Shown here: one piece after another, positions 9,710 through 19,338 of the stretch | How positions within the stretch are numbered: the stretch's first letter is position 1 | Layout: the number at the start of each line of letters is the position of its first letter | From: Amylibacter sp. | GTDB taxonomy: Bacteria; Pseudomonadota; Alphaproteobacteria; Rhodobacterales; Rhodobacteraceae | Reading direction: 5' to 3' | NCBI GenBank assembly: GCA_021775355.1 | Contig: JAJFHZ010000029.1 | Coordinates: 99,814-163,813, forward strand | Length of the DNA: 64,000 bases | Program-made: the position numbers and the translations under genes | Notes under the pieces: generated by a model | What the model saw: the letters and a program-made list of their open reading frames with translations, nothing else | Databases searched by the model: none | Told to the model about the DNA's origin: nothing

Positions 9710-9927
9710 GGTTTTTCGGAAATATCGATTTCATTATCCCGCAAAATAGCACTGGCTTGAAAATAATCACGATCAGCAACCATCAGGCGCCTTGGCATGA
9801 TGCCAATTGACCCTTCAAGAATACTCATGTGGACGTCCAGATCGAAGCATTCTATATCTTCGGCACGCAACATCGCTGTCGCAAAGGGGATTAGGGTCGG
9901 ATCGGTGGTTCTAAAAAGTTCTTTCAT
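9706..9927 (-). CDS. DUF2007 family protein (73 aa)
   Basis: A small cytoplasmic protein with the DUF2007 pattern: an N-terminal strand with LRAEDIECF, a central GIMPRRLMV strand, and a C-terminal helix ending in ILRD. Family members are called putative signal-transducing proteins, but no activity is known. It is coupled to the downstream methyltransferase by a 4-nt overlap and divergent from the polyprenyl synthase gene 67 nt away. Confidence 0.85.
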   Translation of the reverse strand: MKELFRTTDPTLIPFATAMLRAEDIECFDLDVHMSILEGSIGIMPRRLMVADRDYFQASAILRDNEIDISEKP

Positions 9928-9994
9928 AGCGTTTTCTTATCTTGTTATGGACAAGCTTGTCGAGCGTGCTAATTACACGGCTAAGGAATGAAAC

Positions 9995-10978
9995 GTGAAT
10001 AAACCATTTGAACATCTCAGCGATTTGCTGGCCGAGGATATGAACGCAGTCAATATGCTGATAAAACAGCGTATGGCGTCTGAGCACGCGCCGCGTATCC
10101 CTGAAGTTACAGCGCACCTTGTTGAAGCGGGCGGCAAACGCCTGCGCCCGTTGCTGACGCTTGCAAGTGCCAAAATGTGTGGTTACGATGGCCCGTTTCA
10201 TATTCATCTGGCCGCAACGGTTGAGTTTATTCACACGGCAACTCTGCTACATGATGATGTTGTAGATGAAAGCAACATGCGGCGCGGACGTAAGACCGCT
10301 AATCTGCTTTGGGATAATAAATCATCTGTTTTGGTTGGTGACTATCTGTTCTCGCGGTCCTTCCAACTGATGGTTGAAACCGGATCCTTGCGGGTTTTGG
10401 ACATTCTTGCGAATGCATCGGCAACAATCGCAGAAGGTGAAGTTTTGCAACTTACCGCCGCACAGGATACAAACACGACCGAAGATGTTTATTTTCAGGT
10501 TATACGTGGTAAAACCGCCGCCCTTTTTGCCGCCGCCACTGAAGTGGGCGGCGTGATTGCATCGGCACCTGAAGACCAGATTACAGCACTCAACACTTAC
10601 GGCGATGCTTTGGGAATAAGTTTTCAGATCGTTGATGATCTTTTGGATTATCGCGGGGCTAGCCAATCTTTGGGCAAGAACACCGGTGATGATTTCCGTG
10701 AACGTAAATTAACACTACCCGTGATTAAAGCCATTGCGAAAGCCAATAGCGAAGAGCGCAACTTTTGGGATCGCGTTATTGTTAAAGGTGACCAAAACGA
10801 CGGCGACCTTGAACATGCGATGGAACTTTTACAAGCTCACGGGACATTAGATGAAACCCGTGATGCTGCAATTTATTGGGGAAACAAAGCGAAATCCGCT
10901 TTGGAAGCCTTGCCAAAATCCAAAATTCGCAACCTGTTGGGTGATCTAGCGGATTTTGTTGTTAACCGCGCGGTTTAG
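9995..10978 (+). CDS. Long-chain polyprenyl diphosphate synthase (ubiquinone side chain)
   Basis: A 327-residue trans-prenyltransferase that builds the octa- or decaprenyl chain used for ubiquinone. The first Asp-rich motif HDDVVDE (about residue 87) and the second, DDLLDY (about 214), are intact, as is GGKRLRP near 49. Chain length cannot be read from the sequence with certainty; a decaprenyl product is usual in Rhodobacterales. Its stop codon overlaps that of the convergent ispE by 4 nt. Confidence 0.93.
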   Translation: MNKPFEHLSDLLAEDMNAVNMLIKQRMASEHAPRIPEVTAHLVEAGGKRLRPLLTLASAKMCGYDGPFHIHLAATVEFIHTATLLHDDVVDESNMRRGRKTANLLWDNKSSVLVGDYLFSRSFQLMVETGSLRVLDILANASATIAEGEVLQLTAAQDTNTTEDVYFQVIRGKTAALFAAATEVGGVIASAPEDQITALNTYGDALGISFQIVDDLLDYRGASQSLGKNTGDDFRERKLTLPVIKAIAKANSEERNFWDRVIVKGDQNDGDLEHAMELLQAHGTLDETRDAAIYWGNKAKSALEALPKSKIRNLLGDLADFVVNRAV

Positions 10979-11799
10979 TTCCCCAGTACACAGGGTTTAA
11001 TCCACCAGTCAGGGTTGGAATCCACTAAAGTTTGCGCGGCTTTTTCAGATGCCTGCCTTGTTTCAAACAACCCGAAACAGGTGGCCCCGGAACCTGACAT
11101 ACGCGCCAAATATGCACCTTGCCGGGTAATCTGATCTAAACAAACGCTGGTCTCTTTTGCCAAGCCTATCGACGGTTTTTCCAGATCATTGCGCTGCCTT
11201 CGCAGAAATTCGCCTATTGATTCTTGATCCGTCATTTGCCCAATCGGCGTATTGTCTTTGGTTTCAAGTGATACAAAAACATCAGGTGTCGCTATTTTAA
11301 TTTTTGGGCAGACCAAAACTGCCCATAGGTTTGGAAAATCCGTAAGGGGTGTAATGCAATCACCGATCCCCTTCATTCGGCAAGGAATGCTTTGCAGGCA
11401 AACAGGTACATCTGCCCCCAATGAAAGTCCGGCATCAGACGGCAATGGTGCACCTGTCATAAGCACCATTGCACGCAATGTGGCCGCCGCATCTGCCGAA
11501 CCACCGCCAATACCGGAAGCAACAGGCAGGTTTTTTATTAAAGTAATTACCGCACCTTTGCAGTCTTTTTCGAAAAGGCGTGCAGCTTGCAAAGCTAGAT
11601 TATCATCACCCGAACTTAGCTCATGTGCAAAAGGACCATTGATTTTCAATGCAAATGCATCACTTGGTTTCACCGTAATCTGATCGCCGATATCGGCAAA
11701 TACAACGATACTGTCCAGCAAATGATAGCCGTCATCACGCTGTCCTGTCACATGTAAACACAGGTTTATTTTAGCCCGAGCAAGCTCGTTAATTTGCAT
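10975..11799 (-). CDS. ispE: 4-diphosphocytidyl-2-C-methyl-D-erythritol kinase
   Basis: A GHMP kinase of the MEP isoprenoid pathway (274 residues). AKINLCLHVTG at residues 9-19 and the ATP loop PVASGIGGGSADAAATL near 90-106 are diagnostic. It starts inside the end of the upstream TPR gene (11-nt overlap) and ends overlapping the convergent polyprenyl synthase, so two isoprenoid genes face each other. Confidence 0.95.
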   Translation of the reverse strand: MQINELARAKINLCLHVTGQRDDGYHLLDSIVVFADIGDQITVKPSDAFALKINGPFAHELSSGDDNLALQAARLFEKDCKGAVITLIKNLPVASGIGGGSADAAATLRAMVLMTGAPLPSDAGLSLGADVPVCLQSIPCRMKGIGDCITPLTDFPNLWAVLVCPKIKIATPDVFVSLETKDNTPIGQMTDQESIGEFLRRQRNDLEKPSIGLAKETSVCLDQITRQGAYLARMSGSGATCFGLFETRQASEKAAQTLVDSNPDWWIKPCVLGN

Positions 11800-13480
11800 T
11801 TGTTCCCGCAGCCTCTTCAGCGGTCAAAACCTCATCCAAACCAATATCCAGTTTGCGTCGAATACGGTCCGCGTCTTTTTCCTCTGGCTCAAATGACAGT
11901 GCCCGGCTCCATTGAAACCGTGCTTCGCGAAACCTGTCAACTTTCCAGTAAACGTCACCCAAATGATCGTTTATAACCGGATCTGTCGGCATCAATTCAA
12001 CAGCGCGTTCCATAGGGGCTACAGCATCTTCAAATTTGCCGATACGGTAAAGCAACCAACCAAGACTATCGGTGATAAATCCATCATTGGGCCGGCCCTG
12101 AACAGCACGTTCAATCATGTCCTGAGCCTCTTCAAGCTTTATGTTTTTTTCAACCAGTGAATAACCCAGATAATTCAATGTAGACGGTTGATCCGGTGAT
12201 AACCCCAAAGCTTTACGGAAATCTGTTTCGGCCTTGTCCCATTCGTCCAGACGCTCATAAGAAACTGCACGCGCATAATATAAAAACCACTGCACCCCAT
12301 TTTCTTTTTCCAGCAAATCAATTGCCGTAGTATAAGCCTTGTTGGCTTCCCTAAACTGCTTTTCACCACTGTATATATCACCCATCACCATATGCACACG
12401 CGCAACAGTGGGATGAGACCCTGCAAGCCTTTGCAAAACGGCAATAGCGGCCTGCGATTTTCCCGCATCCACCAACGTATCAGCGCGGCCCAGCTCTGCA
12501 TTTAAATACATCGGATGATCCACAGGTACTTTTGCCAATACTTGCGTCGCCAGATCATATTGTTCCTGCTCTTTCAGCAGCTCTGATAAAAGCAACAGGG
12601 CCTGAATATTATCAGGGCGTAAATATTCTGCCAAACGGGCATAAATCAAAGAAAATCTTTCATCGTCCTCACCACTTAAAACACTTGCGAGTGTAGAAAA
12701 CGTTTCAGACGTGCCATCAGTGGCCGAGGTGATAAAATCAAACGGAACAGCTTGCTTTGATTGCATCTGAACAAGCAAATCATGCAGCTGTTGATCAGAC
12801 GTATTGGTCGAACTTTGCGCAAGCAGTTCAGCCGCTGCATCAAATTTTCCAAGCTGTGATAATATTTGCGCATGTGCTATCAGGCTGCCACGATTCAGGT
12901 GCAATGCATTGCCCGCATCACCCTGCATTATCTTATCAGCCAATTCGAAATCACCTGCCGTCGCAACGGCCAAAGCTTTATGATACTGGGCAAACACCCG
13001 CAAGGCTTCGGGTTTATTCATGCTGTCAAAATGTTTGGTCGCAGCAGACATATCACCCAACCCAACCAAAACCCACCCCTGAAGCAGGCCATGCAGAAGC
13101 GGGCTTAAGCGGTCTTTTGAAGTCGCCAATATTTCTAATGCTTTATCGAAGTCCTGATTTCGAATATAAGCAGACAAAACCATCAAATCCGACAATTGAC
13201 TACCAAATTCCAAGTTTGTGATTTCTTTGGCAAGTTTGACAGCACCATCTATATCCCCTGTCACAACATAGGACAAAAGAGCGTTTTGCAAAATATAAGC
13301 ATCATCCGGATCTTGCAATAAAGCTTTGGAATAAAACTCTGCAGCCGCCGCATAATCATTCCTTGCATTGGCGTGGTTCGCCGCAAGATAAGCCCCTGCC
13401 AAACCCTCGCCATATGTTGCAACTGGGGTTGTCAGCAGGCTTGTCGCCAAAACGAAATGAAATATGGGCTTTATGCGCAT
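11789..13480 (-). CDS. Secreted/periplasmic TPR-repeat protein
   Basis: A 563-residue protein with a signal peptide (MRIKPIFHFVLATSLLTTPVATYG) followed by many tetratricopeptide repeats. The clearest are near residues 40-75, 365-400, 405-440 (YARAVSYERLDEWDKAETDF), 445-480 and 485-520. TPR proteins of this size beside ispE are common in alphaproteobacteria and are probably periplasmic scaffolds for envelope assembly, but no partner is known. It overlaps ispE by 11 nt, suggesting coupled translation. Confidence 0.85.
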   Translation of the reverse strand: MRIKPIFHFVLATSLLTTPVATYGEGLAGAYLAANHANARNDYAAAAEFYSKALLQDPDDAYILQNALLSYVVTGDIDGAVKLAKEITNLEFGSQLSDLMVLSAYIRNQDFDKALEILATSKDRLSPLLHGLLQGWVLVGLGDMSAATKHFDSMNKPEALRVFAQYHKALAVATAGDFELADKIMQGDAGNALHLNRGSLIAHAQILSQLGKFDAAAELLAQSSTNTSDQQLHDLLVQMQSKQAVPFDFITSATDGTSETFSTLASVLSGEDDERFSLIYARLAEYLRPDNIQALLLLSELLKEQEQYDLATQVLAKVPVDHPMYLNAELGRADTLVDAGKSQAAIAVLQRLAGSHPTVARVHMVMGDIYSGEKQFREANKAYTTAIDLLEKENGVQWFLYYARAVSYERLDEWDKAETDFRKALGLSPDQPSTLNYLGYSLVEKNIKLEEAQDMIERAVQGRPNDGFITDSLGWLLYRIGKFEDAVAPMERAVELMPTDPVINDHLGDVYWKVDRFREARFQWSRALSFEPEEKDADRIRRKLDIGLDEVLTAEEAAGTNAN

Positions 13481-13588
13481 TGTTACCTGTTCCTAAACTA
13501 TCAGTAAGACAGCCTAACGGCGATGCCTGTTCAATTCAACCAGACTTCCATCAACTAATGGAAATCTGGCTGTGATATGCCCAATTGC

Positions 13589-15244
13589 TTACATATTCGG
13601 GTAGTTTGGCCCCTCGCCACCTTGTGGAATAGCCCATGTAATGTTTTGGCTGGGGTCTTTAATATCACAAGTTTTACAATGCACACAGTTTTGTGCATTG
13701 ATCTGAAAACGTGGGTTGGAACCATCATCATCACGGATCACTTCATAAACACCCGCAGGGCAATAGCGTTGTGCCGGTTCTGCATATTCCGGTAAATTCA
13801 CATCAACCGGAATACCGGCATCTGCCAACTGCAAATGGCATGGTTGTTCTTCTTCATGGTTGGTGGCCGAAAAGCTGACGTTCGTTAGTCGGTCGAAACT
13901 TAGTTTACCGTCAGGCTTCGGATATTCAATCGGCGCATAATCCGCCGCTTTACCTGTAGACTGCGCATCGTTTTTACCGTGCTTGAATGTTCCCAAAGGA
14001 TTCCAGCCCGTCAGATTTGCCACCCACATATCGAAGCCACCTAAAGCCAAAGAGGCCATAAGACCCCATTTCGACCAAATCGGTTTTACATTGCGCACGC
14101 GTTTCAGGTCTTTGGCAATCGGGCCGGAACGCAAGTCTGTTTCATAAGCTGTCAATTCATCGCTGGCACGACCCGCTTTAAGCGCGTCAACCGCAGCTTC
14201 GGCAGCAGCTTTACCGGACAACATTGCGTTGTGGTTGCCTTTAATCCGCGGAACATTTACCAAACCTGCCGAACAACCCAAAAGTGCGCCGCCCGGAAAG
14301 ACGATCTTTGGAATGGACTGCCAGCCACCCTCGGTAATTGCCCGCGCACCATATGCCACGCGTTTACCGCCTTCTAGCAATTCGGCAATTTTCGGATGAT
14401 GCTTGAAGCGTTGGAATTCCATGTATGGAAATACATGTGGGTTCTTGTAATTCAGATGCACCACAAACCCGATGAAAACCTGATTGTTTTCAGTGTGGTA
14501 AATAAATGACCCGCCACCTGCATTGCTGCCCAATGGCCAACCCATTGTATGGGTCACAGTCCCCTCTTTGTGCTTAGCAGGATCAATATCCCAAATTTCT
14601 TTCATCCCAAGCCCGAACTTTGGCACATCGGCATCTTTGGCAAGGTCATATTTTGCGATCACTTGCTTGGACAGTGACCCACGCACACCTTCCGATAGGA
14701 ATACATACTTGCCATACAGCACCATGCCCGGTTCATATGACGGGCCTTGTGAACCATCTTTTTGAAGCCCGAATTCACCGGCAACAACACCTTTAACTTC
14801 ACCGTTTTCGCCGTAAACCAATTCTGAACATGACATGCCCGGGAAAATTTCAACACCCAGTTCTTCGGCTTGTTCCGCCAGCCAGCGGCAAACATTGGCC
14901 ATTGAAACAATATAATTGCCATGATTGTTCATCAATGGCGGCATCGGGAAATTGGGAATTCTAAAACCGCCTTTTTCCGACAGCATCAAAAAATTATCCT
15001 CTTTGACAACCACAGATATCGGCGCACCCTTTTCTTTCCAGTCAGGGATCAATGCGTCCAGCCCAACAGGATCCAGAACCGCTCCGGACAGGATATGGGC
15101 ACCCACTTCAGAGCCTTTTTCCAGTACCACAACTTCCAGATCCGCATCCAGCTGTTTTAAACGAATTGCCGCCGACAGACCCGCCGGTCCTGCACCAACA
15201 ATAACCACATCGTATTCCATAGACTCGCGTTCAATTTCGGTCAT
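13589..15244 (-). CDS. Electron transfer flavoprotein-ubiquinone oxidoreductase
   Basis: A 551-residue enzyme that passes electrons from ETF (fatty acid, amino acid and dimethylglycine oxidation) to ubiquinone at the inner membrane. The start is the ATG at 15244, preceded by AGGGAG; a longer frame adds ten unsupported residues. FAD fold VIVGAGPAGLSAAIR near residue 15. The C-terminal ferredoxin-like part (CPAGVYEV; NCVHCKTCDIKDP) supplies the four cysteines of the 4Fe-4S cluster. No etfA/B genes are in the window. Confidence 0.96.
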   Translation of the reverse strand: MTEIERESMEYDVVIVGAGPAGLSAAIRLKQLDADLEVVVLEKGSEVGAHILSGAVLDPVGLDALIPDWKEKGAPISVVVKEDNFLMLSEKGGFRIPNFPMPPLMNNHGNYIVSMANVCRWLAEQAEELGVEIFPGMSCSELVYGENGEVKGVVAGEFGLQKDGSQGPSYEPGMVLYGKYVFLSEGVRGSLSKQVIAKYDLAKDADVPKFGLGMKEIWDIDPAKHKEGTVTHTMGWPLGSNAGGGSFIYHTENNQVFIGFVVHLNYKNPHVFPYMEFQRFKHHPKIAELLEGGKRVAYGARAITEGGWQSIPKIVFPGGALLGCSAGLVNVPRIKGNHNAMLSGKAAAEAAVDALKAGRASDELTAYETDLRSGPIAKDLKRVRNVKPIWSKWGLMASLALGGFDMWVANLTGWNPLGTFKHGKNDAQSTGKAADYAPIEYPKPDGKLSFDRLTNVSFSATNHEEEQPCHLQLADAGIPVDVNLPEYAEPAQRYCPAGVYEVIRDDDGSNPRFQINAQNCVHCKTCDIKDPSQNITWAIPQGGEGPNYPNM

Positions 15245-15325
15245 TCGGGACTCCCTAAAAAATATCTGTCGCAAAACATGCTAACTTACTTTATGGGCCT
15301 AACAAATGCTTGCCAAGAGGGAATT

Positions 15326-15382
15326 ATGAACACGACGAAATATCAACTTTTACGTCGGTTTTATCTTAATCAACACAAATAA
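15326..15382 (+). CDS. Candidate 18-residue ORF upstream of greA
   Basis: ATG at 15326 follows AAGAGGGAATT, a good ribosome site. It opens an 18-codon frame (MNTTKYQLLRRFYLNQHK) ending 70 nt before greA. The region also carries an imperfect stem (CGACG/CGTCG). It could be a leader peptide or chance; nothing else supports expression. Confidence 0.25.
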   Translation: MNTTKYQLLRRFYLNQHK

Positions 15383-15452
15383 AGCTTTCTCTTGCGCACA
15401 CAGTAAAGCAAATTTAGAGTCGTATCTGAAACGACAAGCACAGTAGGGCGTA

Positions 15453-15923
15453 ATGGATAAAATACCAATGACTGCAAATGGCTTCAAAGCCGCTGATGCA
15501 GAATTAAAACAACTGAAATCAGTGGACCGCCCTGCCGTTATCCGTGCTATTGCTGAAGCTCGGGAACATGGTGATTTATCGGAAAACGCCGAATATCATG
15601 CTGCCCGCGAGCAACAAAGCCATATTGAGGGCCGCATTAAAGAACTTGAAGGCATTATCAGCTTGGCCGATATAATAGATGTCAGTAAGCTATCGGGCAC
15701 CATAAAGTTCGGTGCCACGGTCACCATTGCCGATGAAGATACCGATGCCGAAAAGACCTTTCAGATCGTTGGCGAACCTGAAGCCAATATCGAAAAAGGT
15801 CTGCTGAACCTAAATTCACCCATTGCGCGCGCCTTGATTGGCAAAGAAGAAGGCGACAGTGTAGAAGTGCGCACACCGGGCGGCACCAGGTATTATGAGA
15901 TTGTAAGCGTTGAGTTTCTATAA
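15453..15923 (+). CDS. greA: Transcription elongation factor GreA
   Basis: A 156-residue protein that enters the RNA polymerase secondary channel and stimulates cleavage of backtracked RNA. An N-terminal coiled coil with the tip acidic residues ([13 protein letters not shown] near residues 40-52) and a C-terminal FKBP-like domain with the [19 protein letters not shown] stretch are intact. The next gene on the strand begins 31 nt later. Confidence 0.96.
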   Translation: MDKIPMTANGFKAADAELKQLKSVDRPAVIRAIAEAREHGDLSENAEYHAAREQQSHIEGRIKELEGIISLADIIDVSKLSGTIKFGATVTIADEDTDAEKTFQIVGEPEANIEKGLLNLNSPIARALIGKEEGDSVEVRTPGGTRYYEIVSVEFL

Positions 15924-15954
15924 CCGTCTTTGGATCCTTTAAGGATATAGTTGT

Positions 15955-16983
15955 ATGAGCAGGCAAGACCAAACGGCCAAGAACAGCGAAAAAGCTGCCC
16001 TTATATTCGCCATTACCCTGACCGTTATCTGGATAGTCGGCATCTCTATAATCTTTTTTTTATATCCTGAAGTTGCGCTTCAAATCAGCCATGATCAAAG
16101 TTTAACCGCCTTGGTTGCCGTTGGACTATTCCTACCCCTTATTCTGATCTGGATAGCAGCCCTTTTATCGCGGTCTTTGTCTGCCATTCGCTATGAAACC
16201 ATTGCTTTGCGAAAAAAGATCGAACGCATGGATGAAATGCTAAAAGTGCAGATCGTAGAAGAAACCGAAACCCGCGATCGCTGGATACAAAGCCAGTTAG
16301 CGCAAATAACTGCCCATACAAAAAAAACCAGTCTGCACGTAACAAGCCTAGCAGAAACAGTAACTGAGGGTTTGGGTCAAACAAGTATACCACGCAATAC
16401 AACCGCATTACCTAAAAAAACCCTTATTCTTACGGATGAAGCACAAGCGGATTTACCCCTGAAAAATGACAATAATACATCTAATGCCCCTGTTACAATT
16501 CGCGAACTTATCAAAGCATTAAACTTTCCCGATAATGCAAAAGACACTGAAGGTTTTCGCGTGTTGCAGCGCGCATTAAGCGACCCGACCACATCCAGAC
16601 TTTTACGTTCTGCTCAAGAAGTTCTAACCATGTTGTCAGAAGATGGTATATACATGGATGACTTGCGCATTAATCGACCTGAAGCTTCAGCTTGGCGCAG
16701 CTTTGCCAAAGGTGCACGCGGCAAAGAGATTGCCGCTTTGGGAATGGTGCGTGACCGCACGGCTTTAACCCTGTCAAAAACACGGCTGAAAAATGATGCT
16801 ACATTTCGCGAAACTGTCCATGGTTTCTTGACTCGGTTTGATATCATCCTGACAGAATTTGAAAAAACCGCCAAAGATGGCGAACTGATTGAAATGGGAA
16901 GAACCCGCAGCGCTATAGCATTTATGCTTTTGGGGCGGGTTTCGGGTGCATTTGACGCGCGTTATATTCCAAAAAAAGCGTAA
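15955..16983 (+). CDS. Two-TM membrane protein with coiled coil, unknown function
   Basis: A 342-residue protein I do not recognise. Two N-terminal membrane helices (about residues 16-40 and 48-70) are followed by a coiled-coil stretch (about 72-130). A disordered Thr/Lys-rich linker comes next, then a mostly helical C-terminal domain (about 180-340). The arrangement suggests an inner-membrane anchor with a long cytoplasmic part. It follows greA closely (31 nt; ribosome site AAGGAT) and its 3' end overlaps the end of the convergent moeA by 22 nt. Confidence 0.75.
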   Translation: MSRQDQTAKNSEKAALIFAITLTVIWIVGISIIFFLYPEVALQISHDQSLTALVAVGLFLPLILIWIAALLSRSLSAIRYETIALRKKIERMDEMLKVQIVEETETRDRWIQSQLAQITAHTKKTSLHVTSLAETVTEGLGQTSIPRNTTALPKKTLILTDEAQADLPLKNDNNTSNAPVTIRELIKALNFPDNAKDTEGFRVLQRALSDPTTSRLLRSAQEVLTMLSEDGIYMDDLRINRPEASAWRSFAKGARGKEIAALGMVRDRTALTLSKTRLKNDATFRETVHGFLTRFDIILTEFEKTAKDGELIEMGRTRSAIAFMLLGRVSGAFDARYIPKKA

Positions 16984-18221
16984 GGAATATACCTTACCAT
17001 ATCACCAACGGCAATTTCTGCAGCTGCGTCAGGCAACTCAACCAACCCATCCGACCATGTCAGCCCAGATATGCGCCCCGACCCTTCGGACTTGAATACC
17101 TGCGCATGCCCATTGGCATCCAATCGCGCACGTAAATATTCACGCCGACCTGCTTTTTTGGATTTCTGAAACACTGCAGGAACTTGGAAAGATTGAACAT
17201 CAAGCACGGCTTGCCCTGCCAAGGTTTTCAATGCGGGCAGCCCGAAGATTAACGCGCAAACAAACGCTGCAACAGGATTGCCCGGAAAACCGAATGTTGG
17301 CACCCCACCCCAAAGTGCCATTGCAATCGGACGGCCCGGCTTTACCGCCACGCGCCATGTGTGCAATGCACCTTCTTCTTTCAGCAGCTTGGATACATAA
17401 TCTTCATCCCCTGCAGACGCACCACCAGACACAAAAATTGCATCGGCATTTTGTGCGGCTTTATTAAACCCGTCGCGGATCAAATCAGGGTCATCCATAA
17501 AGTGACCACCATCAACCGCATCAAACCCCCATGCACGTATCATGTTCAGTAGCATTGGTTTATTCGCGTCAAATATCTGATCATCGCGTGCGGCATCACC
17601 GACTTTAACCAGCTCTGTTCCTGTCGAAATCACTGCCACTTTCAAGCGTTTATATACGGTGACTTTATGCACAGCTGTTGCCGCCAGAAGGGCAAGGTCC
17701 TGTGGGCGTAAAACATGCCCTGCTTCAAAAATATTTTGCCCCACCGCCACATCTTCAGCCGCACGGCGCAAATTGGCACCTTTTCGCAAACCAGAACGAA
17801 ATGCAATTGATGCGCCAGCGATCACGACATCTTCTTCCAGAACCACAGTATCGACACCATCAGGTATAATCGCGCCAGTTAAAATGCGCAGCGCACTACC
17901 TGCATTGACCTGACCTGCAAACGGTTTACCCGCTGCCGAAACCCCAGCCTGAAGCGGCAGGTTGATAATTTCTTTGTCAGGCAAATCGTTATAACAAAAC
18001 CCATAACCATCCACCGCAGAGTTTGCCATCGGCGGATTATTTCGTTTTGCTGTTACCGATGCCGCCAAAATACGGCCGGCAGCAATTTCCAAAGTGATAC
18101 TCTCTTGTCCGACAACCGGGTGAAGGCCGTTTTTAATCTGCTTCAAAGCATCATCAACAGGTGTCCATTCAACACCAGCAGGCATTGCAAAACAGTTGTT
18201 TTTCAACGGCGGTACCGTCAT
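16962..18221 (-). CDS. moeA: Molybdopterin molybdotransferase
   Basis: Inserts molybdate into adenylylated molybdopterin. The 419 residues contain the GRILAASV entry, the NSAVDGYG loop (about 67-74), TGTELV (about 195), the MPT-binding SGGASAGDEDYV (about 263-274), and PTFGFPGNPVAAFV (about 318). Last gene of the fdhD-mobA-mobB-moeA series; its start overlaps the mobB stop by 4 nt. Confidence 0.96.
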   Translation of the reverse strand: MTVPPLKNNCFAMPAGVEWTPVDDALKQIKNGLHPVVGQESITLEIAAGRILAASVTAKRNNPPMANSAVDGYGFCYNDLPDKEIINLPLQAGVSAAGKPFAGQVNAGSALRILTGAIIPDGVDTVVLEEDVVIAGASIAFRSGLRKGANLRRAAEDVAVGQNIFEAGHVLRPQDLALLAATAVHKVTVYKRLKVAVISTGTELVKVGDAARDDQIFDANKPMLLNMIRAWGFDAVDGGHFMDDPDLIRDGFNKAAQNADAIFVSGGASAGDEDYVSKLLKEEGALHTWRVAVKPGRPIAMALWGGVPTFGFPGNPVAAFVCALIFGLPALKTLAGQAVLDVQSFQVPAVFQKSKKAGRREYLRARLDANGHAQVFKSEGSGRISGLTWSDGLVELPDAAAEIAVGDMVRYIPYAFFGI

Positions 18222-18718
18222 CCATCTAATCCTGTTTTTGTAAGCACAAAATCTGCAATCACTTTAACATCGTTTAAATCCAGAGATGTTAGTTCACCCG
18301 TGTCCACATCAACATCGCTGGCTACGGCCACAATGGTTTTATTTGCCGATGACACCAATGGCATTTCAGATGTTGCACGATGACATTCAATTTTAACATG
18401 CGGTTCGCGTTTAAACCCTTCTATAATCACAATATCGACAGGTGACATTTTTGCCAAAAGATCATCCAATTTATATTCATCTTCGCCCTGCAATTCATGC
18501 ATCAATGCCCAGCGATTGCCGGAACTGATCACCACTTCATGCGCACCCGCCTCACGGTGCTTGTAACTGTCACGCCCCGGTTGATCCAAGTCAAACGAAT
18601 GATGGGCGTGTTTTACTGTGGACACTGAAAACCCACGCGATTTAAGCTCGGTTACCAACCGTGCGACAAGCGTCGTTTTGCCGGAGTTTTTCCACCCTAC
18701 AACACCGAATAACCTCAC
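18218..18718 (-). CDS. mobB: Molybdopterin-guanine dinucleotide biosynthesis adaptor MobB
   Basis: A 166-residue P-loop GTPase that assists MobA in making MGD. The Walker A motif GWKNSGKTTLVARL lies at residues 8-21, and IIEGFKREPHVKIE carries the switch region near 96-109. It overlaps both neighbours by 4 nt, so the four genes form a coupled operon for bis-MGD cofactor synthesis. Confidence 0.95.
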   Translation of the reverse strand: MRLFGVVGWKNSGKTTLVARLVTELKSRGFSVSTVKHAHHSFDLDQPGRDSYKHREAGAHEVVISSGNRWALMHELQGEDEYKLDDLLAKMSPVDIVIIEGFKREPHVKIECHRATSEMPLVSSANKTIVAVASDVDVDTGELTSLDLNDVKVIADFVLTKTGLDG

Positions 18719-19338
18719 AACGAATACTCCCTTAACAACTTTTTCGCCGTTTCATAATCTTCCGGACGGTTCACGTTAAAAAACGGATCAAATGGCTTTG
18801 CATTAAATCTAACTTTAACCACACCATGCGGATACGCCCATTGCACAACTTTCCGCACCCCTGTGCCCAACGCATTGCGCAAATCATCGCATAATGTAAC
18901 GGGCCAAAGTCCAAAAGTTGGGTGGTTGTGAAACCTTGAATCCATTCCAGAGGTTTCTGCGATTGCAATTTTTCCGGAGCCTGCCACAAGCGCATCTTGC
19001 ATCCTGATTACAAAATCATCAGGGAAAAATGGCGTGTCCGCAGCAACGGTCACTATATGATCTGCACCTTGTGTTTCAGCCCATTCCATCCCTGCAAGCA
19101 CACCCGCCAAAGGGCCTGCAAAACCTTCAAAACTATCGCGGATCACTGGTAGGCTGGTGTTTTGATATTCATCCGCATCGCTGTTTGCATTGATGGCGAT
19201 CACATCCACTTGTGTCGACAACCTATTTGCCGCGCGTTGTAATAAAGTTTTCCCATCCAGTTCCAACAAGCATTTATCCTGCCCGTCCATACGCGATGAC
19301 AGGCCGCCTGCCAAAACAATACCCGCTATTTTTATCAT
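18715..19338 (-). CDS. mobA: Molybdenum cofactor guanylyltransferase
   Basis: A 207-residue enzyme that joins GMP to molybdopterin. The nucleotide-binding signature LAGGLSSRMDGQDKCLLEL at residues 9-27 and the metal-binding AADTPFFP (about residues 98-105) are present. Coupled by 4-nt overlaps to fdhD upstream and mobB downstream. Confidence 0.95.
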   Translation of the reverse strand: MIKIAGIVLAGGLSSRMDGQDKCLLELDGKTLLQRAANRLSTQVDVIAINANSDADEYQNTSLPVIRDSFEGFAGPLAGVLAGMEWAETQGADHIVTVAADTPFFPDDFVIRMQDALVAGSGKIAIAETSGMDSRFHNHPTFGLWPVTLCDDLRNALGTGVRKVVQWAYPHGVVKVRFNAKPFDPFFNVNRPEDYETAKKLLREYSL

